Shown here: one piece after another, positions 16,625-26,165 of the stretch | Layout: the number at the start of each line of letters is the position of its first letter | Position numbering within the stretch: position 1 is the first letter of the stretch | From: RGIG2041 sp045537695 | Lineage (GTDB): Bacteria; Bacillota; Clostridia; UBA1381; UMGS1253 | NCBI GenBank assembly: GCA_045537695.1 | Contig: JAZSQB010000016.1 | Location: 1-64,000 of the forward strand | Reading direction: 5' to 3' | DNA length: 64,000 nt | The notes under the pieces: model-generated | What the model was told of the DNA's origin: nothing | The model's input: only the letters and a program-made list of their open reading frames with translations | Database searches by the model: none | Program-made: the position numbers and the translations under genes

Positions 16625-17095
16625 TCAATCTGCTTTCAGATGCCTTTTTCCGGCAAATTTTTTCCGCAAACACCAAACAAATCCAATACCCGTCATAGAA
16701 CTCAGCGTATCTAAAACCACATCTGTCCAAAGCGGTCCGCGTCCCGGAACAAATGCCTGATGCACTTCATCGCTAACGGCATAGAAAAAGCAAAAAAGAA
16801 TTGCCCAAAGCGCCGGTTTTCGCCTCACACTGCTTCGCATAGAGCAAGCAGTGGAAAGACCCAGGCAAGCATATAAAAATGCGTGAGCGCACTTGCGTAC
16901 AAATTTGTGCAGCAGCGCAGATTCCGCATAGCGATGCAAGCCAAGGCACCGCAATACAGACGAAAACCATCCACGCACATTCATACTCAAATCGGAAGAT
17001 GCCGCTTTGCTCTGCGCCGAAAGGAAAAATATAACCAACATAATGCCCACCGTAAGACCCCAGAGCAAAAGCCTTTTTTTCTCAAGCCTTCTCAT
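16625..17095 (-). CDS. VanZ-like family membrane protein
   Basis: A 156-aa integral membrane protein with about four hydrophobic segments. The VanZ-family residues HKFVRKCAHAFLYACLGL and SDEVHQAFVPGR...DVVLDTLSSMTG are clear. VanZ confers low-level teicoplanin resistance in enterococci, but most chromosomal homologues have no proven role. Its start overlaps the stop of the SLH lipoprotein gene by 4 bp, so the two are translationally coupled. Confidence 0.9.
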   Translation of the reverse strand: MRRLEKKRLLLWGLTVGIMLVIFFLSAQSKAASSDLSMNVRGWFSSVLRCLGLHRYAESALLHKFVRKCAHAFLYACLGLSTACSMRSSVRRKPALWAILFCFFYAVSDEVHQAFVPGRGPLWTDVVLDTLSSMTGIGFVWCLRKKFAGKRHLKAD

Positions 17096-18687
17096 CGTAC
17101 ATATAGCGAAAGCATACCGTAAATCAGCTTTGCTGCCTCCTGGCGTGTTGCGTGGTTGTTCGGATGGAAATTGCCCAAATTGTCACCCTGAATAATGCGC
17201 AAAGACACAAGCGCACGCACTGCCGACTGCGCATATTCTGCAATTGTTTGCGCATCATTAAACAAAATCTCCTGCGCATCGCCTTGCTGCGGCAAGTGCA
17301 TCTTGACAAGCATTTCATACAAAATTTTGCACATATCCTGGCGTGTAATCGGCTCGCCTACGCCAAAGCGTACAGCACTTACGCCATTCACAATACCGTG
17401 CTGCTTTGCAGTGGCAACATACGGTGCATACCACGCATCTGCCGCTACATCGGCAAACCCGGATTGCAGCGTTTTGTCCGTTAAACCAAACAGCTCTACA
17501 ACCAACTTGACAAATTCTTCGCGTGTAATCTTCGCTTCCGGATCAAAAATACCCTCTGCCTTACCAGAAATAATGCCGCGATGATACAAAGACTCAATAT
17601 ACTGCTTTCCCCAACCGTTTGCATCTGTAAAATACGCCGGCACCGCATGTAGATTATATGTTCCCATCTGCTCCAGACGGCAATACAAATAACCGTCTGC
17701 ATAGGTTGTATACTTCACCGGTATGCCTTCGGCATACAGCATAGCATTTTCCGCATGAACCGGAATCGCAATTTTTATTTGTCCGCCTGGTGCTTTATCC
17801 GGTGCCAAAACGCCGTTTTTATAATATGCAACCTCTATAATGTCGCCGGAAGCTGCATCTGTCTGCAGCACGGTAAAAGCATAGCCATTCCGTAAATCAG
17901 TTGCTTCTTCTTTTTCTGCACCAGGGCCACTTGCAGTTCCCGAACCAGTTTCTACACCCGACATACCATTGGTTGCATAAAGCCCAATCTCCTTCAATGC
18001 ACGTTTTAGCGACTGTTTTTCCGCAGATGTAAATTTTTCATTTAAGTCCTTTGCCAGCTTTTCCGGTAGCATTTCTTCCGGCGCATCCGGAAACGCCTGT
18101 ATCATACCGGAAAGCAGCGGGCTGATTTTCCCCTGTTTAAAATCAGTGGCATTCGCATCCGTCAAAAGCGCCCCACCGTTGAGCGCCGGTAAAATACCCA
18201 CAAAACGCGCCAAAACCGGCACCGTGATTTTATCTTCGCAGCAAAGTTGTTCTAATCCGGGATATGTCTCAAACGCATCCTGCAAAAGCAAGGACAAGGT
18301 TCGTTCCGTTTCTGCAGTCAACGCCATACCTTCTCGCTTCTGAAATCCCTCTAAATACTGACTGCGCAATTTTTCCGGTACTTTACGCATTTGGGCAACC
18401 AAGGTCAGTGCCGTTTCCTGGTCGATCATCCGAAATACCGGATGTAGCAACGTATTATAAAATGAATTTGAGTGCGGATCATAATTTAAAATTAAATCCC
18501 TTGCCAAATCCAAACCACTGTCTGTCAAAAGCAGTGGTAACGCAATGGAAACTAAATTCTCACGATCCGCTGCTGTGTAGGTAAGTAGACTATCTATGGC
18601 CGACTGCGCTTTTTTTTCAAAAGCACAACCGCCAACTATACCGAAAGCAAGCACAAAACACAACAAAATACAAATACTTTTCTTCAC
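17092..18687 (-). CDS. S-layer homology domain lipoprotein
   Basis: Cell-surface protein of 531 aa. The signal peptide ends in a lipobox (IVGGCAF, Cys near residue 21). The middle part (30-340) is a mostly helical region I do not recognise. Three SLH repeats occupy ~350-531, marked by ITREEFVKLVVELFGL, ITRQDMCKILYEML and ATRQEAAKLIYGMLSL; they normally bind pyruvylated secondary cell-wall polymer. Lipid anchoring and SLH domains in one protein could bridge membrane and wall. It starts with GTG behind AAAGGGG, and reads through from the SLH gene upstream or starts in the short gap at 18688-18771. Confidence 0.82.
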   Translation of the reverse strand: MKKSICILLCFVLAFGIVGGCAFEKKAQSAIDSLLTYTAADRENLVSIALPLLLTDSGLDLARDLILNYDPHSNSFYNTLLHPVFRMIDQETALTLVAQMRKVPEKLRSQYLEGFQKREGMALTAETERTLSLLLQDAFETYPGLEQLCCEDKITVPVLARFVGILPALNGGALLTDANATDFKQGKISPLLSGMIQAFPDAPEEMLPEKLAKDLNEKFTSAEKQSLKRALKEIGLYATNGMSGVETGSGTASGPGAEKEEATDLRNGYAFTVLQTDAASGDIIEVAYYKNGVLAPDKAPGGQIKIAIPVHAENAMLYAEGIPVKYTTYADGYLYCRLEQMGTYNLHAVPAYFTDANGWGKQYIESLYHRGIISGKAEGIFDPEAKITREEFVKLVVELFGLTDKTLQSGFADVAADAWYAPYVATAKQHGIVNGVSAVRFGVGEPITRQDMCKILYEMLVKMHLPQQGDAQEILFNDAQTIAEYAQSAVRALVSLRIIQGDNLGNFHPNNHATRQEAAKLIYGMLSLYVR

Positions 18688-18718
18688 GCGCTTTTCCCCT
18701 TTCTATTACTCCTGTTGA

Positions 18719-18753
18719 AAAATAGGTTTTGAGCTATGCCCAAAACCTATTTT
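18719..18753 (-). terminator. Terminator after the 517-aa SLH protein
   Basis: Inverted repeat AAAATAGGTTTTG / CAAAACCTATTTT in the gap between the two SLH genes. Confidence 0.8.
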
Positions 18754-18771
18754 ATTAACAAATATGTTAAA

Positions 18772-20325
18772 TCATTTCAAAATGCCCAATCTGTAAAGCG
18801 TGTTATACAGCATAACCGCAGCTTCCGCTCTGGTAACATCATTTTGCGGACGGAAAGTTTCATCCGGATAGCCGTTGATAATGCCATAATTTACAAGATT
18901 TTCAACATCTGCGATAAACCAATCAGCAATCGTATGATGGTCGTCAAAAGCTGCATCCTTCTTTAAGCCGGCAGTGCCCATAATTCTGGAGAACAGTGCA
19001 GAAATTTCCTCACGTGTCAAAATCTGCTGCGGAGCAAAATGGCCTTCGCCATAACCTTTGTAGACGCCCATCTCTGCAAGCTTATACACTGCATCTACTG
19101 CGTACGGCTGGATTGTATTATGGTCGCTAAACACTGCAGGGTTTTCTGCTTTCTGACCCTCTACGCCAAGCACTCTTGCCAAAATAACTGCCATTTCCTC
19201 ACGAGTTACGCCAAAATCCGGCTCGTAATTTGTTGCACTGTGTCCGCGCAGGAAACCTGCTGTTGCAAGAACATCTACATAGTCCTTTGCCCAGTGGTCT
19301 GTCACATCGTCAAAAGTGGTTTTCTGCGCAGGAATTGCGGTTGTCGTGCCATTCACAGTTACGAAACCTGTCTTGCTCGGTGCCGGAATGTCCGGATACT
19401 TATTCGGTGTCGGCGGCGGGAACGTACCTGTGCCCGCGCCTGCGCCAGTTCCGGCACCTGTGCCTGTACCAGTACCTGTACCGGTGCCTGTACCGCCTTC
19501 GTCCGGATCCGGAACGACAATTGTACCCTGCTGCTTAAGCTTAAACGAATTGATTGATTTTAACGTTTCAGCAAAATCGCGCTTATCAATGTTGTCATCC
19601 GCATTGATAATCTCACAGAAGCGTGCCATAACGTCTTCTGCCGAAGTTACTGTTGTGCCATTGATTTCCTCAAAATCTTCAGACTCAACTATCCATTCTT
19701 GAAGGTTGTTCTTGAAGGTTGTATTTGTAAAACCATAGAACTTATAGTCATAATTCGGGTCTGCTGGATCTGCAGTAAATACAACCAAATCGCGAAGGTT
19801 ATACAACATCTGATAGAATACTGCATCTGTTAAACCATCGGTCACATAAACAGAACCTTCTCCACCAAACAGATAGCTGCAAAGAGCTGCATTGCCGGCT
19901 GCATAAACTGCTCCCGCATCATAACCTGCAAAGCCCACACGATCATGCCAATTTTCAACGGCAGTTCTTCTTATATCCGTCGGAACACATTTCAGCATAG
20001 TAAGATAAAACTTAAGTGCCTGCTTCTCCGTATCAGAAACACCGTAAGCATCGATGAAGTCACGGATAAGCTCGCTGACTCCACTTTGGTTATCCACCAA
20101 ACCAATTAAGGTATCCATACCGGCATCCGTAGAAACATACACCTCGATGAAATCATAAATAATTTTTCTCTGCTCCTGTGTTTTGCTGTCCATAAAGACT
20201 TTTACACTGTCCAAAGTGTCTTTGAAACCTGCGTCGGATACAGTCACATTTGCACTTACACCCATGCAACAGCAACTCAGCAACATCAAAAGGCTTAACA
20301 TAACGGCAATTATTTTTTTCGTCAT
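18772..20325 (-). CDS. Secreted S-layer homology domain protein with Gly-Thr linker
   Basis: A 517-aa surface protein. A signal peptide (MTKKIIAVMLSLLMLLSC... ending near SANV) is followed by an unrecognised ~250-residue helical domain, a low-complexity GTGTGTGTG/GAGAGTG linker (around residue 285-305), and three C-terminal SLH repeats (VTREEMAVILARVLGV, LTREEISALFSRIMG, VTRAEAAVMLYNTLYRL). I start it at ATG 20325, 7 bp after AAAGGAGATGG; the frame is open further upstream but that part overlaps the end of capD. It is last in the polysaccharide operon and may be anchored to the polymer made by that operon. Confidence 0.82.
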   Translation of the reverse strand: MTKKIIAVMLSLLMLLSCCCMGVSANVTVSDAGFKDTLDSVKVFMDSKTQEQRKIIYDFIEVYVSTDAGMDTLIGLVDNQSGVSELIRDFIDAYGVSDTEKQALKFYLTMLKCVPTDIRRTAVENWHDRVGFAGYDAGAVYAAGNAALCSYLFGGEGSVYVTDGLTDAVFYQMLYNLRDLVVFTADPADPNYDYKFYGFTNTTFKNNLQEWIVESEDFEEINGTTVTSAEDVMARFCEIINADDNIDKRDFAETLKSINSFKLKQQGTIVVPDPDEGGTGTGTGTGTGTGAGTGAGAGTGTFPPPTPNKYPDIPAPSKTGFVTVNGTTTAIPAQKTTFDDVTDHWAKDYVDVLATAGFLRGHSATNYEPDFGVTREEMAVILARVLGVEGQKAENPAVFSDHNTIQPYAVDAVYKLAEMGVYKGYGEGHFAPQQILTREEISALFSRIMGTAGLKKDAAFDDHHTIADWFIADVENLVNYGIINGYPDETFRPQNDVTRAEAAVMLYNTLYRLGILK

Positions 20326-20365
20326 ATTCCCATCTCCTTTAAATATATATGTTTTTAATAATATT

Positions 20366-22294
20366 TTACGCATAAACCTTACTGCCCGCTTCCGGATTTG
20401 CAACGTCTTTTTCAGATACTGTCTCCTCTTTGGTATCCTTAAGCGGCATATTTTTATACGTTGGTACCACTTCTGCCAATTTATCCTTAATTTGTTGTGC
20501 ATCTCCCTGGTAAGCACTTGTTTGCAGGCTATCCAATTGTGCACACAGATTTTTCCAATCCATCGTCATCGGCTTTGCTACAAATATTTTCTCATTCACA
20601 GTAGCACGAAGCCCCTCTTCATTCATCAAAAGCTCTTCATACAACTTCTCACCCGGACGAAGGCCCGTGATAATAATCGGAATATCGCGACCGACTTCCA
20701 AGCCGGAAAGCTGTATCAAATTCACAGCCAAATCATAAATCTTTACCGGCTGCCCCATATCCAGAATAAAAATCTCTCCACCCTTCGCGTAAGATGCAGC
20801 CTCTAATATCAAACTCACTGCCTCCGGTATGGTCATAAAAAATCTTGTAACTTCTTTATGGGTCAGTGTAATCGGGCTGCGTTCAGCAATCTGTTTTTTA
20901 AACAATGGTACAACGCTACCATTTGAGCCAAGCACATTACCAAAACGCACCGCAACAAATTCTGTCTTGCTTATCGAGCTAATGGACTGAATAATCATTT
21001 CACATACACGCTTTGTCGCACCCATGACATTGGTCGGATTAACGGCCTTATCTGTAGATACCAGCACAAAACGCTCTGTGCCGTATTTATCGGCTGCTGT
21101 AGCAACATTATACGTGCCCATCACATTATTTTTAATGGCTTCCGACGGGTCATGCTCCATCAGCGGCACATGCTTGTGCGCTGCTGCATGGAATACGATT
21201 TGCGGACGAATCGCTTCAAAAAGCGAATCAATTCTTTCTTTATCGCGTACACTTGCAATCAACACTTCAAACGAAGCATTCGGCATTTTTCTTATCAAAT
21301 CCATCTGCAAATCATACGCATTATTTTCATAAATATCTAAAATATATAATTTCTTCGGCGCAAACTTTAAAATCTGACGGCAAAGCTCGCTTCCAATACT
21401 GCCACCGCCACCTGTCACGAGCACAACCTTATCACAAATATAATCCGTAATTTTCTGATTGTCCAATTTTATGCTGTCTCTGGGCAACAAGTCTTCAATT
21501 TGCACATCACGGATGCCCGAGGTCACTTTGCCATAATTCACGATTTCATCTAATGTCGGCAAAACACGCACCTTGCAATTCGTCCGACGGATAATATCCA
21601 GAATTTCTGCTCTGTTTCGGTGGTCCAGCGACGGGATGGCAAGCAAAACCTCGTCTACGCCATACTTCTCACAAAGCTTAGGTATATCATTGCGCATACC
21701 CAATACTTTAAAGCCACGAATCAGCATTTTCTGCTTATTTAAATCATCGTCAACCAAACCAACAATCGTATAATTGGTTCCGCCGGCAAGCACTTCAGAA
21801 ATAATACGAGTACCGCCTCCGCCCGCGCCGACAATTAAAAGACGAATACCGCCCTGTGTATACTGTGCACTGCATGTATAACCCCTGATAATATATTTAA
21901 GCGCAACCCTAGCTGCCACAAAAGCAATGACATTAACTAACGCAACCAAAATCTGTACGTCCCATGTGTAGAAAAACGACGAATTGGGCACAACAAGGCT
22001 TCCGGCAATCAAGGCAAGCATTGCAATACCAATGCCGTAAGCGCAAACAAAATAGTCTCGCATACCGGAAACGCGCCACAAAACACGGTAACCGCCAACC
22101 AACCTTTGTGCTCCTATATATACAATAGCTGCAATAAACACGGCTAAAAATCTGTAATCCAACCCACTAAATATACTCGTTTGCGCTGTGTGATGTATAA
22201 ACAGGAAGTCTATAAAAAGATAAGCAAAAAACACAATGGCACCGTCTATTAGACATAATGCACAACGAAGAAATTGCTTCGTATATGGCCTCAT
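20366..22294 (-). CDS. CapD/EpsC-type nucleoside-diphosphate-sugar 4,6-dehydratase
   Basis: Membrane-bound sugar-nucleotide enzyme (642 aa), probably a UDP-GlcNAc 4,6-dehydratase starting synthesis of a deoxy-amino sugar for surface polysaccharide. There are four N-terminal transmembrane segments (~10-125), a first nucleotide-binding region (VGAGGGGTRIISEV) and the catalytic Rossmann domain (VLVTGGGGSIGSELCRQIL; STDKAVNPTNVMGATKR). The Met in place of the usual Tyr of YxxxK is normal for this long subfamily. It follows the tyrosine kinase gene in the capsule-type operon. Confidence 0.88.
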   Translation of the reverse strand: MRPYTKQFLRCALCLIDGAIVFFAYLFIDFLFIHHTAQTSIFSGLDYRFLAVFIAAIVYIGAQRLVGGYRVLWRVSGMRDYFVCAYGIGIAMLALIAGSLVVPNSSFFYTWDVQILVALVNVIAFVAARVALKYIIRGYTCSAQYTQGGIRLLIVGAGGGGTRIISEVLAGGTNYTIVGLVDDDLNKQKMLIRGFKVLGMRNDIPKLCEKYGVDEVLLAIPSLDHRNRAEILDIIRRTNCKVRVLPTLDEIVNYGKVTSGIRDVQIEDLLPRDSIKLDNQKITDYICDKVVLVTGGGGSIGSELCRQILKFAPKKLYILDIYENNAYDLQMDLIRKMPNASFEVLIASVRDKERIDSLFEAIRPQIVFHAAAHKHVPLMEHDPSEAIKNNVMGTYNVATAADKYGTERFVLVSTDKAVNPTNVMGATKRVCEMIIQSISSISKTEFVAVRFGNVLGSNGSVVPLFKKQIAERSPITLTHKEVTRFFMTIPEAVSLILEAASYAKGGEIFILDMGQPVKIYDLAVNLIQLSGLEVGRDIPIIITGLRPGEKLYEELLMNEEGLRATVNEKIFVAKPMTMDWKNLCAQLDSLQTSAYQGDAQQIKDKLAEVVPTYKNMPLKDTKEETVSEKDVANPEAGSKVYA

Positions 22295-22366
22295 AGCATC
22301 TTGCCTCCCTATTTCTTTGCCAATTCACTTTAAAATAATACAGTTTAAGCCTCTGTCTTTTCCTTG

Positions 22367-23227
22367 TCATCCACCTTTTTTGTTGTCCGTTTGTTCATTT
22401 TGTCTGTCTTGCTTTTCTTTTTTCTTTTGTCCTGCGATTGCATTGCATCCTGAGCCATATCCATATTTGTCGGCATAGCCGTAACCATAGCCGTAACCAT
22501 AGCCATAACGACCATAATGACCGCCACTGTAGCCTGCGTGTCTCGATACATGCACGTCGTTAATAATCATACCGATGATTCTTGCCTTCGCAAATTGGAG
22601 CGCACCGATAGCAGCCTCAATCATATCGTGCTTGGTATATTTTTCGCGCGCTACCAACACAACACCGTCTGTGTATTTCGATACAACCGAAACGTCCGTA
22701 ACCACGGTAACTGGCGGCATATCGATAAAGACATAATCGTAACGCTCACGCAATTTTTCAATCAACTTCTTCATACTCGGAAAGCCTAAAAGTTCTGAAG
22801 GATTCGGCGGAATATTGCCGGATGGGATAAAGTCAATACCATAGTTTTTTGAAGACTGAATCACTTCATCCAGCTCCTTTAAGCCTACCAGACATTCACT
22901 TAATCCCTCTTGCGTCTCTATACCGAGACATTCTGAAATTCTCGGCTTTCTCAAATCAGCATCCACAACGACCACGCGTTGTCCTGTCATTGCAAAAGTA
23001 ATCGCCACATTGGTACAGGTTATGCTTTTACCCTCTCGCGGCACTGCGCTGGTAAATAAAATAACCCTGCATTGCCCTTCCGTTTCTGCCGGCAAAGAAA
23101 ATATAATATTGGTACGAAGCGTACGATACGCTTCTGAAACCGCAAAGGGCGATTGTTCAGAGACAATGCTTTCATTTCTGTTTTTATGCTGTTGTATGTC
23201 TTTTTCTCTGTTAGAAAGCCATCGCAT
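22367..23227 (-). CDS. Capsular polysaccharide tyrosine kinase (CpsD/CapB-type BY-kinase)
   Basis: Bacterial tyrosine autokinase controlling polysaccharide chain length and export (286 aa). Seen: Walker A-type SAVPREGKS, Walker A' VVVVDADLRKPR and Walker B YVFIDMPP. The C-terminus has the Tyr cluster that is autophosphorylated in this family; here it is unusually regular, with alternating Gly-Tyr (GYGYGYGYGYADKYGYG) near residues 245-262, then a Lys-rich end. It needs the Wzz-type partner encoded 6 bp upstream to be active. Confidence 0.9.
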   Translation of the reverse strand: MRWLSNREKDIQQHKNRNESIVSEQSPFAVSEAYRTLRTNIIFSLPAETEGQCRVILFTSAVPREGKSITCTNVAITFAMTGQRVVVVDADLRKPRISECLGIETQEGLSECLVGLKELDEVIQSSKNYGIDFIPSGNIPPNPSELLGFPSMKKLIEKLRERYDYVFIDMPPVTVVTDVSVVSKYTDGVVLVAREKYTKHDMIEAAIGALQFAKARIIGMIINDVHVSRHAGYSGGHYGRYGYGYGYGYGYADKYGYGSGCNAIAGQKKKEKQDRQNEQTDNKKGG

Positions 23228-23233
23228 AACCTA

Positions 23234-23941
23234 TCACTCCTCAGAACTATGCGAACCGTGAATCGTCGGCACAACACCGATGACCGGCAAATTATACTTA
23301 GCAGATATATCATCCGTCTGTTTCAAACGGTTATCCATTAACTCAATAAACAAAACCAACAAAACGCCCAAAATGAATCCGGCAAACAAACCAACGATAG
23401 CGTGCATAATCGGATTCGTCTTGGCGTATACCGCTTGCGATGCTTCCTCCACCACTTTTATGGCACCGGGCACGTCTGCTACAATTGGTAATCTTTTCGA
23501 TGCAACCTTCAAAACGGCGGCAGCGACATCGTGCGCCGTATACGGATCTGGCGCCGTTACGTCGATCTTAATCAACGGAGAATCCACAGAAACCATCGAT
23601 GCCTTCAGCATCGATGCAATCTCTCTCGGCGTCACATCACTGTTGCACGCCTTTGCAACTTCTCCTAAAACACTATCGTATTCAATAATCTCAACATAGT
23701 CCGTTGCCAAACGTACAGAAGCATTAATAACGCCTATAGGTAAATTATTCAGGTTTTCTTCCAATTCCTCAACCGAAACAGACGTAACATACATATTACC
23801 TGTCGAGGTATATGTAGGTTCCACCAAATAATAACTGTATGCATAACCGATGCCACCGCCCAAAATGGTGATGGCAATCAATAAATACACCCATCTGTAT
23901 GCAATATGTAATAAATCGACTATATTTAGCTTGCTGTTCAC
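23234..23941 (-). CDS. Wzz/CapA-type polysaccharide chain-length determinant (kinase activator)
   Basis: Membrane adaptor of 235 aa with two transmembrane segments (near 18-38 and 180-200) around an extracellular Wzz domain (VEPTYTSTGNMYV...). The cytoplasmic tail would bind and activate the BY-kinase, as in Gram-positive CapA/CapB pairs. The GTG start follows AAAGGGAGA. First gene of the surface-polysaccharide operon Wzz, kinase, CapD-type dehydratase, SLH protein. Confidence 0.88.
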   Translation of the reverse strand: MNSKLNIVDLLHIAYRWVYLLIAITILGGGIGYAYSYYLVEPTYTSTGNMYVTSVSVEELEENLNNLPIGVINASVRLATDYVEIIEYDSVLGEVAKACNSDVTPREIASMLKASMVSVDSPLIKIDVTAPDPYTAHDVAAAVLKVASKRLPIVADVPGAIKVVEEASQAVYAKTNPIMHAIVGLFAGFILGVLLVLFIELMDNRLKQTDDISAKYNLPVIGVVPTIHGSHSSEE

Positions 23942-24018
23942 GCGTCAAGTCTCCCTTTAATCCCGTGTTTCCTATATTTTTCGTTGTATGCACAAAAAAC
24001 ACTATTATAACTTATATT

Positions 24019-24047
24019 ATTATAATACAAACTTTTTGTTACGTCAA
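24019..24047 (-). promoter_or_regulatory. Promoter of the Wzz/kinase/CapD operon
   Basis: On the minus strand TTGACG (24042-24047), 17-bp spacer, TATAAT (24019-24024), about 75 bp before the wzz-like start. It partly precedes the stop of the Wzt-like gene (24068). Confidence 0.78.
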
Positions 24048-24067
24048 GTACTTTTTGTTTGACAAAA

Positions 24068-25300
24068 TCATATATCCAATTCCAGCTTTTTCTGCAACCG
24101 ACAGCTGCCATACAAACGCGTGTTCCAAGGTTCGCTTTGCGCCGCCTTTACAAAAGACAAGCCCTGCACACACACGCCATCTGCAACGCGTGTTCCTGCT
24201 GTAAAAAATGTATACCTTGTGTCATAATTCCCTTCTGCCAAGGCGGAAATATCCAGTTCCAAAACATAACTGCACACTGCATCCACCTGCATATTTTCCG
24301 CAATTTCACCCACCATACCCGTTGCCACCGGTCTTTGCTCAGCATCATATACCGTCAGACGCACACCAAGTCCCTGCGCCGGCACTAGATTTTTCCACAC
24401 AAGCTCCACGCGCAAAGTATCCTGCAGCACGCTGCTCCCGTTTGGATAATGCGCCGAAACCGGTCGCACAAGCACATCCTTGCGCCGCAAAATCATCTTT
24501 GGCTGGCTATAGTCTAACTTACCTTCCCTTTTCTCTGTACATAAATACGCCCGAATACCACTTTCCGTATCTCCATCAAACATCAGCTGTCCATGGGAAA
24601 GCACGAGCACGCGATTGCAAATCTGCCGTACCATTGTCATATTATGACTGACATAGAGCACGGTCTTATTCCCTTCGCTTGCCAACTGCATAATTTTTTC
24701 CAGACACTTTTGTCTGAAATGCGCATCACCGACGGCTAACACCTCATCTAAAATCAAAATATCCGAATCCAAATGCGAAGCCACAGCGAACGCCAATTTA
24801 ACATACATGCCCGAAGAATATCGCTTTACCGGCGTATCGATAAATTCACTGCATTCGGAAAATGCAATGATATCTTCTATTTTCTTATCAATTTCCGCGC
24901 GCGTCATCCCCAAGATGGCACCGTTTAAATAAATATTCTCCCTGCCGGTCAGCTCCCCATGAAAGCCCGTTCCGATTTCCAGCATGCTCGAAACGCTACC
25001 GCGAATATAAACCGCACCGGCACTCGGCGCAGTAATACGAGAAATAATCTTGAGCAGAGTCGATTTGCCTGCGCCGTTTCTGCCGACAATACCGACCACT
25101 TCTCCACGCTTGATTTCAAAGTTCAAATTTCGCAACGCTTCAAAAGCATCGCTCTTTTTTCCGCCGAGACGGCTGTTCGGATTCTCGCGTCCGCGAAGGC
25201 GCGCCCAAAGGCTCTGCAAATCACGCGACAATGTTCCGCCGCCGATTTTGCCGCGCGTATATGTTTTATGTAATTTTTCCACACGAATTACAGTTTCCAT
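24068..25300 (-). CDS. Wzt-like ABC transporter ATPase for polysaccharide/teichoic acid export
   Basis: ATPase of an O-antigen or teichoic-acid-type exporter (410 aa). The N-terminal ATPase has Walker A GRNGAGKST, signature YSSGMYVKLAFA and Walker B DILILDEVLAVGD, the TagH/Wzt pattern. A C-terminal ~150-residue beta-rich domain (RVELVWKNLVPAQG...) resembles Wzt_C, which in characterised proteins recognises the polymer end. I start at ATG 25300 behind GAGGCGG because the permease gene ends at 25311; the frame continues upstream but without a start signal. Confidence 0.88.
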   Translation of the reverse strand: METVIRVEKLHKTYTRGKIGGGTLSRDLQSLWARLRGRENPNSRLGGKKSDAFEALRNLNFEIKRGEVVGIVGRNGAGKSTLLKIISRITAPSAGAVYIRGSVSSMLEIGTGFHGELTGRENIYLNGAILGMTRAEIDKKIEDIIAFSECSEFIDTPVKRYSSGMYVKLAFAVASHLDSDILILDEVLAVGDAHFRQKCLEKIMQLASEGNKTVLYVSHNMTMVRQICNRVLVLSHGQLMFDGDTESGIRAYLCTEKREGKLDYSQPKMILRRKDVLVRPVSAHYPNGSSVLQDTLRVELVWKNLVPAQGLGVRLTVYDAEQRPVATGMVGEIAENMQVDAVCSYVLELDISALAEGNYDTRYTFFTAGTRVADGVCVQGLSFVKAAQSEPWNTRLYGSCRLQKKLELDI

Positions 25301-25310
25301 ATATTCCGCC

Positions 25311-26150
25311 TCACACAATATCAATAAAGGTACGTTCCGTTCGTCTGAAGAATACAATACCTACCCAAAGCAATAACAAAGTAACAGCAATCGAAATCAC
25401 CATATGTCCCCAGGACAGTGCGCCTACACCCAAAAAGCCATATCGAAAGGCTTCCATAAACGGTGTTACCGGATTAAGCATATATACCCAGCGGTATGTC
25501 TCGCCTACTGCCGAAGCCGGATAAACCACCGGCGTAATATACATCCATGCCTGCAGCAAAAATCCAATCATCACAGAAAAATCTCTATATTTTGCCGTCA
25601 AACTTGTCAAAATCAGTCCGCAGCCCAACGCCAGTACCGCACTTTGCAAAAGCACCACCGGCAAGAGCAGGCACGCCGCATTGATTTGCACTGCACCATT
25701 TGCCGCATAAACAATAGAGAATACAAGAAAGATAGCAAATTGTACACCAAAAATAACCATTTTTGAAAATACAACCGAAACCGGCACTGTCAGGCGCTGA
25801 AAATACACCTTGCCAAATAAACGCGCATTGTTCCGGAACGTTTCAGAAATTTTTGCAAGACAGGACGAAAAATATGTCCACAAAATACTGCCTGCCATAT
25901 AAAACACAAACTGTGGCACGCCATCGGTAGACAGTTTTGCAATACCGCCGAATACAACCGTAAGCACCGTAGAAGTCAAAAGCGCAGACAACACGAACCA
26001 AAGCGGTCCGAGCACCGTCTGCGTATACAACGTTTTACAATCGCGCACAACAAAAAGCCGTGTCAGCTCCGCTGCCCGTTTCCAAGCCGCAAAGCCACCG
26101 ACAGACTTTGTTTTTTTCGGTGTAATCACCGTTGTCCACTGCTGTGCCAT
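25311..26150 (-). CDS. Wzm/TagG-like ABC transporter permease
   Basis: Membrane subunit of the exporter (279 aa, about six transmembrane segments, ABC-2 type). Typical features are the N-terminal WKRAAELTRLFVVRDCKTLY, LGPLWFVLSALL and the C-terminal YMLNPVTPFMEAFRYGFLG. It pairs with the Wzt-like ATPase 10 bp downstream. It starts 15 bp after tlyA, so exporter genes appear to sit at the end of the oapA-dxs-tlyA transcription unit. Confidence 0.88.
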   Translation of the reverse strand: MAQQWTTVITPKKTKSVGGFAAWKRAAELTRLFVVRDCKTLYTQTVLGPLWFVLSALLTSTVLTVVFGGIAKLSTDGVPQFVFYMAGSILWTYFSSCLAKISETFRNNARLFGKVYFQRLTVPVSVVFSKMVIFGVQFAIFLVFSIVYAANGAVQINAACLLLPVVLLQSAVLALGCGLILTSLTAKYRDFSVMIGFLLQAWMYITPVVYPASAVGETYRWVYMLNPVTPFMEAFRYGFLGVGALSWGHMVISIAVTLLLLWVGIVFFRRTERTFIDIV

Positions 26151-26165
26151 GTTCTACCTCCATTT

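Noticed and set aside
19039..19702. Long plus-strand open frames rich in Pro/Val/Cys
   Set aside because: They are the antisense of the Gly-Thr linker of the SLH protein gene.
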